DNA from: Trematomus loennbergii | Taxonomy: Eukaryota; Chordata; Actinopteri; Perciformes; Nototheniidae | Reading direction: 5' to 3' | NCBI GenBank assembly: GCA_012861695.1 | Contig: JAAOOA010000170.1 | Location: 25,001 to 89,000 of the forward strand | DNA: 64,000 bases | In this document: one piece after another, positions 59,584-64,000 of the stretch | How positions within the stretch are numbered: position 1 is the stretch's first letter | How the letters are laid out: every line of letters starts with the position of its first letter | Position numbers and translations under genes: made by a program | Notes under the pieces: generated by a model | Seen by the model: only the letters and a program-made list of their open reading frames with translations | What the model was told of the DNA's origin: nothing | Database searches by the model: none

Positions 59584-60118
59584 AAAGATGTTTTTTAATT
59601 CTGAGAAAAAGTCCAAATTTCAAGACCAAATGTTCACATGTGGCGTCTGACTTACCTGATCTTACGTGACGTAATTAGACGTGATGCAGCGTAGAGCCAG
59701 GACTCAAAAGGGACCAATGGCAGGATTTATAGAGATATGTTTTATAATTCTGAGAACATTTGCAAAATTCGGAGAAAAAAAAGTCAAAATTCCCAGAAAC
59801 ATTTTTATAATTCTGAGAAAAAAGTCCAGATCTTTGAGACCGAATGTTCACATGTGGCCTGAACCCTGTCCCCTAGGTTAACCTCTGTTACATTTGGTCA
59901 TACAGATATCAATATTATGGTCGTCTGCATAGAGGGAGATTTACAACATCAATATTAAAGCAGCGCTGCTGTAGAGGAGTCTAACCCTAGAGGACAGATG
60001 CGTGTACTGCAGCGCTCCACATACCAGACCCAGAATCAGATGACGTTCACAGATGAGTTGAACGTCTTAGTCATTTAGTTTTCTACCAGACTCACGATGA
60101 ATGTACTGAGAACATAGA

Positions 60119-60124
60119 AATAAA
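60119..60124 (+). terminator. il1rap: candidate poly(A) signal AATAAA for the canonical il1rap transcript
   Basis: AATAAA occurs about 535 bp after the stop at 59583, in an unremarkable A/T-rich context. A second AATAAA lies at 61125-61130. Neither is proven to be used; RNA ends would be needed to choose. Confidence 0.35.
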
Positions 60125-60179
60125 AAACCCTTTTGTCTCAGATTCATTTACTTCCTCATGAACTCAGTATTATTTGTCG

Positions 60180-60367
60180 TCTCACCACCATGACCTTCAC
60201 CTGCACACTGAGCATGTCTCACCACCATGACCTTCACCTGAACACTGAGCATGTCTCACCACCATGACCTTCACCTGCACACTGAGCATGTCTCACCACC
60301 ATGACCTTCACCTGCACACTGAGCATGTCTCACCACCATGACCTTCACCTGCACACTGAGCATGTCT
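60180..60367. repeat. 37-bp tandem repeat, 5 copies
   Basis: Unit TCACCACCATGACCTTCACC followed by TGCACACTGAGCATGTC. Confidence 0.95.
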
Positions 60368-61662
60368 CAGCTCCATGTGTATTACCTGTCACTGCATCGT
60401 GTTAAGAAGTCACAGTGAATGTGTTTTCTTTTCAAACCGAGTGTTTCCTCACTACCATTTCTCCAAAAATGGACGTCTGATTGGCCGAGACATCTGTCAA
60501 TCATCTTCTGACACCAAAACATATTAACGAGATCATTTTTGGACCTTTTACAACCTCTGTTTTAATTGCATCCACATAGTATACGTTAGACTTGGAGATG
60601 AAAGCCTCGTTAATGGTCTCTCACACACACACACACGTACGTACAAGACTTTTGTCCTTAGTTTTTAAAGGTTTGTTCTGATAATTTACATTTAGTAACG
60701 TCCCTCAGGGAACCGTTCACTTTTTATATTTAAGTTGCACCTCTAGAGAGAAGCTCCCATTGACTTCCTCTAGTGGCCGTTAGAGGAACTGCACATTGCA
60801 AAGCACGTAAATAAGGTTGGGAGATTTAAGATACCGCGCAAGATACACTTTAACAAGTACTTGTAAACATGTTGGAGGGAAACCAACCCTCGGGGAAGTG
60901 CAGCAGAGATTTGAATTGTATTTTAGTCAGAAACATATGTTTGAAACTCACCTGATCATTACTCTTTCTATGTTTCATTTTAATGTTGGTTTTATCGTAT
61001 AAATGCATATCTACAATGAATCAAGGTTTATATTTCTGTTCATTAAGGGAAACTGCTCTTCATCTTTTGCACTTAGCGGTAATGGGAGTTGTATTTTTCT
61101 GTAATTCACCTCATGTTGGTTTTTAATAAATGCTTTGTACATCTACTGGTTTGTGAGCATCATCTTCATTCCACCTCTTGCTTCCACACGCCCGTGGAGT
61201 TTGGATCACAATGTTCATATCGTTTACAATTATTATCTTATCTCCAGAGATCAAGAAGTCACAAGTTATTTCCAGACGTCTAAAACTCACATATTCTCAG
61301 CTGACCATGAACAACACATTTAGTATAAATATATGTGTTTATAGCCACTAAAAACCATGTAGAAATAAAACAGATAATTAACTTAAAATGAGAGGCTTCA
61401 ATTAGCCAATCGTACGCAGGGTTAATGATCCGATATAAACAACAGAACAACAGGTTTCCTATCGATTCCTTTCCTTAAAGACTTTCCTATGACTTCACCC
61501 TGGTAAAGAACCATGACCCTCCTGCTGCTCCACCTGTCTCCAATGTATACACAATTACACCAGGTGCCCAAACATGCCTTCAAAATATAAGAATAAAACA
61601 AATAACACTAAATAAGAATCATTCACTATAAACAAAAACAGCAAGTAAATACATGTTTTACT

Positions 61663-62152
61663 TTAAAGGGGACCTATCATATCACCTTTGTACGTCTTGT
61701 CTACATGAATATGTGTCCCCGGTGTTCCAGGGAACTCACCAAGTGTCAGAAAACACAACCCTCTCTATTTTCCTCCATACCCAAATCTCTAAAAAAGGGG
61801 CTGCAACGGATCTGATAAAAACTGATCCAGATTTGAACACTGTCCTGACGTCAGGACGGTGGCGCTACGGCTATTGGGCCAACTCCACCAATCAGGAGGA
61901 GACAGCCACGGCCATTGCCGTTCGAAAGCGCTGGAGACGCTGTAGTACATATGCCAGGCCTGTAGGTGGTGCTGTTCTCACTGAATCAACCCTTGCTAAA
62001 ACAGAGCTAACATTTTTCAAATTGAGCAAAATGAGGCATGGCTAAAATGCATGATCTGTTTGGTATTTTGAAAAGAAAAAGTATAAATATGCCTTATATA
62101 GGTATGGCCCTACACTATATTATTCAAATATAGCATGATAGGTCCACTTTAA
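61663..62152 (+). mobile_element. MITE family A, complete copy
   Basis: A 490-bp copy bounded by TTAAAGGGGACC and GGTCCACTTTAA. It lies between the canonical il1rap 3' end and the alternative TIR exons. The long open frame inside (61653-62045) is shared by the other copies. Confidence 0.85.
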
Positions 62153-62805
62153 TTAATATAAAGCAATATATAGCCTCATTAGCAGCTCTCTTAGCATGCA
62201 ATTGTTTAGCATCCGGACAGTAGCATGGCAGTTAGGACCTCGTCTCGTTCAAACCGAACTGGAAGTGAAGATTTGCTACGATCTGTGTTTTGGTTTATTT
62301 TTTTCTGCCCTTTTTGCGACCCGGGATTGGCTGAAGCTGAACAGCCAATCAGAGCGCAGGTAAAGGTCAAACAGAGTCTCATCTTCATCTTCATCTTCAT
62401 CGGATCATTCTCATACTCGGAGACTTCCACAACGTCACAGCTCAGTGGTGAGTGATCTTTAGAAACACTGTCAGACGCTGATGGTTTTCATTTTGTTTTT
62501 GTTCAAGTTTATTCCGATCGAGGTGTTTCTGTTTCTGTGGGAGTCTCGAGGCTCTGAGGAGAGAGATGTTTGTATGGTGATGGATTAAAACACTAGTTTA
62601 AAGCAGTGTTTAAATGTGGCTCCAGGAGCACAGGATGGTTTTTTTCGAGTATTGCCAGTATTTGTCGTTGTATTTAGCTAATTCTTCATATCTTCATATC
62701 ATTCCCAAACTCTACGACATGTTCCTGAGATTCCCTTCTATATTCGCGTCTGTCTTGTATTGTGTCATCCGTTGTTCCTGACACTTCTTGTTTGTCCCCC
62801 TTTAG
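62153..62805. other. intron before the alternative TIR exons; no supported gene
   Basis: An open frame at 62225-62455 ends at GTGAGTGATC, a good donor, but shows no homology I recognise; it contains a (CTTCAT)n stretch. Treated as chance. Confidence 0.35.
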
Positions 62806-63011
62806 ACCAATCAGAGTGCATCCTGCAGGCGATGCAGCGAAGCCGCCGCCTCCTCTTCGTGCTAAGCCCCGCCTTCCTCTCAGAAAGCTTCAGCCTATTG
62901 GAGTGCCGGCTGGGTTTGTTTCTGCAGAACGAGCGCCGCGCCTCCATCGTCTCCGTGGTGTTTCAGTCCGTCAGCAAACATCCCAGCGTGGAGGCAGCGC
63001 AGCTCCAACAG
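62806..63011 (+). CDS. il1rap: il1rap alternative TIR exon (IL-1RAcPb-type), first b exon
   Basis: The acceptor is GTCCCCCTTTAG and the donor CAG/GTCTAC at 63012 (weak). Entry phase is 1, identical to exon 12, so exon 11 can splice to either. The translation is QSECILQAMQRSRRLLFVLS, PAFLSESFSLLECRLGLFLQ and NERRASIVSVVFQSVSKHPS, then VEAAQLQQ. This is a TIR second half (SRRLLFVLSP strand, then a helix with LLECRLGL) distinct from exon 12. From family knowledge, mammalian IL1RAP has a brain-enriched isoform (IL-1RAcPb) in which the residues after PGG are replaced by a different TIR C-terminus; my recollection of its SLLECRLGLYLQ block fits. An independent neighbouring IL-1R-family gene is the alternative, but no separate box-1 exon is seen before it. 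Confidence 0.85.
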
Positions 63012-63067
63012 GTCTACCCTCATTCTGTTTAAACATCCTCATTCTGGGAATTGAAAAGAAAAGTGTT

Positions 63068-63854
63068 TTAAAGATCTCCTATCATGCTATTTTTAGGCAT
63101 ATATTACAGGTCTCAGATATATAAAAATATTTAAAAAAACAAGTCTCTGAAGTGTTTTGCTCAAAATACCAAACAGATCCTTCTAGCCCCCCCCCCCCCT
63201 CTCTTCCAGCTGTTACTAAAGAGATGAACAACGGAGCTGATCCAGATTTGCTGATGACCACATTACTAAAATGTGGGCGGGCTTTACACCCACGGGCCAA
63301 TCAGAAACGTTGCTGTCAGAAACAATGAGACGTGTTCTGGAAGTAATATGGTCTGTGTTTACATTAGCATGCTAACACTCAGAGCTAACCTGTACTGGAG
63401 AGAGCATGTGTGAAGAAGCAGGAAATGAAAAGGAAGTCACCTTGTGGTAAACCTGAGAGAGAGAAAGAGTTTGAGCTCCATACTGTTTCAGAGAGAATCC
63501 TTCATGTGGTTTGGAACATGATATGGAGTTTCAGAGAGGATCCTTCATGTGGTTTGGAACATGATATGAGTTTAGAGAGAATCCTTCATGTGGTTTGGAA
63601 CATGATATGGAGTTTCATCACGGCAGCATTTAGCTGAGTATCTGCTGGGAGAGTTCTCCTGATGAGATCTACTCTCTCTCTGAAGCTACTGACCCAGAGA
63701 CAGCTCTTTAGTAACAGCTGGGAGAGGGGGGGGGGGCTACAAGGGTCTGTTTGGTATTTTGAGGAAAACACTTCAGAGACTTGGTTTTTATATATCTGTA
63801 TATATCTGAGACCTGTAATATATGCCTTAAAATAGCACAATAGGAGAACTTTAA
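63068..63854. mobile_element. MITE with ~110-bp inverted termini between the two b exons
   Basis: TTAAAGATCTCCTATCATGC at the left is mirrored by GCACAATAGGAGAACTTTAA at the right. The arms continue through GGCATATATTACAGGTCTCA and AATACCAAACAGATCC, with TTAA at both edges. A C13-type and a G10-type run face each other across the interior. Non-coding. Confidence 0.88.
63486..63618. repeat. ~43-bp tandem repeat inside the MITE, 3 copies
   Basis: Unit AGAATCCTTCATGTGGTTTG followed by GAACATGATATGGAGTTTCAGAG. Confidence 0.9.
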
Positions 63855-63925
63855 TGTCTTTCGTTTTTGTAAAGCACTTTGAATTGCCTCATGTTGAAAG
63901 GTGATATATAAATAAACGTTCCTCT
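63855..63925. mobile_element. retroposon tail just before the last b exon
   Basis: TTTTGTAAAGCACTTTGAATTGCC...GTGATATATAAATAAA is the common 3' tail of fish LINEs/SINEs. It supplies sequence up to the CTCTCCAG acceptor at 63922-63929. Confidence 0.55.
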
Positions 63926-63929
63926 CCAG

Positions 63930-64000
63930 GCCGCCTCCCTCTCCCGTCTCGTGGCGAGGATCCCGATCCGAGCCTCTGCGTTCCCGCTTCTGGCTCCGCC
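63930..64000 (+). CDS. il1rap: il1rap alternative TIR exon, second b exon (partial, runs off the window; apparent one-base frameshift)
   Basis: The acceptor is TTCCTCTCCAG. Following the phase-0 end of the previous b exon, the entry frame reads AASLS. The homologous frame then moves by one base and reads VSWRGSRSEPLRSRFWLR, with an RFW box 3 as expected for the end of a TIR domain. Removing one C of the CCC at 63943-63945 would join the two. Without it the exon stays open here as unrelated AASLSRLVARIPIR. The remainder, including the C-terminus, is beyond position 64000. Confidence 0.75.

Larger units (their letters stand above)
59584..61660 (+). other. il1rap canonical 3' UTR / intron before the alternative TIR exons
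   Basis: No coding sequence is seen. 59590-59870 contains imperfect repeats of an AATTCTGAGAAAAAGTCC-like unit. 60180-60367 is a 37-bp tandem repeat (see its entry). The rest is ordinary A/T-rich sequence that would be 3' UTR for the canonical isoform and intron for the alternative one. Confidence 0.5.

Noticed and set aside
62225..62455. 76-codon frame ending at a good donor, possible upstream exon of a separate IL-1R-family gene
   Set aside because: No signal-peptide cleavage context or Ig homology; contains a CTTCAT microsatellite and does not provide the phase-1 end needed for 62806.

Overview
The window is genomic DNA from a teleost fish. Coding sequence is confined to short exons with GT/AG borders and vertebrate IL-1-receptor-family protein sequence. 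The introns are filled with fish-type MITEs, hAT elements, a tRNA-derived SINE, a truncated LINE and very long (CA)n tracts. The species cannot be named from this sequence; a percomorph-like teleost rich in minisatellites is my best guess (inference).

One host gene spans almost the whole window on the + strand: il1rap, the interleukin-1 receptor accessory protein. I can follow it from a signal-peptide exon (13973-14049; probable 5' exon ending at 5962) through three Ig domains (28712-51762), the transmembrane exon (53276-53417) and the first half of the cytoplasmic TIR domain (58120-58263). A canonical last exon completes the TIR and ends at a stop codon at 59583. Downstream, 62806-63011 and 63930-64000 (cut by the window edge) encode a second, different TIR second half with the same phase-1 entry. 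This layout matches the alternative C-terminus of the mammalian brain-enriched isoform IL-1RAcPb.

Four places break the expected reading frame by one base: the exon 3/4 junction, exon 6, the transmembrane exon and the second b-type exon. Most lie in C/G runs. All splice sites and all other codons look intact, so assembly indels are likelier than gene death, but the sequence alone cannot decide.

Layout: 1-5600, no gene, several DNA-transposon remnants. 5600-28700, introns 1-2, with nested hAT/MITE/SINE insertions, minisatellites (14, 25, 29, 16, 9, 72, 18 and 57 bp units), and a head-to-head inverted duplication of an unknown coiled-coil ORF at 23.8-26.0 kb. 28700-34600, exons 3-7 embedded in minisatellites. 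34600-46900, intron 7, with MITEs, CA-rich blocks, a 3.8 kb 33/27-bp array and a LINE inserted in an 11/10-bp satellite. 46900-53400, exons 8-10 with a complete hAT element (47995-50351) in between. 53418-57468, a 14-bp array that starts exactly at the exon-10 splice donor and is interrupted by a transposon-like insert. 57900-64000, the TIR exons, 3' region and alternative TIR exons.

Roughly a quarter to a third of the window is tandem repeat. Most long open frames are artefacts of repeat units whose length is a multiple of three.
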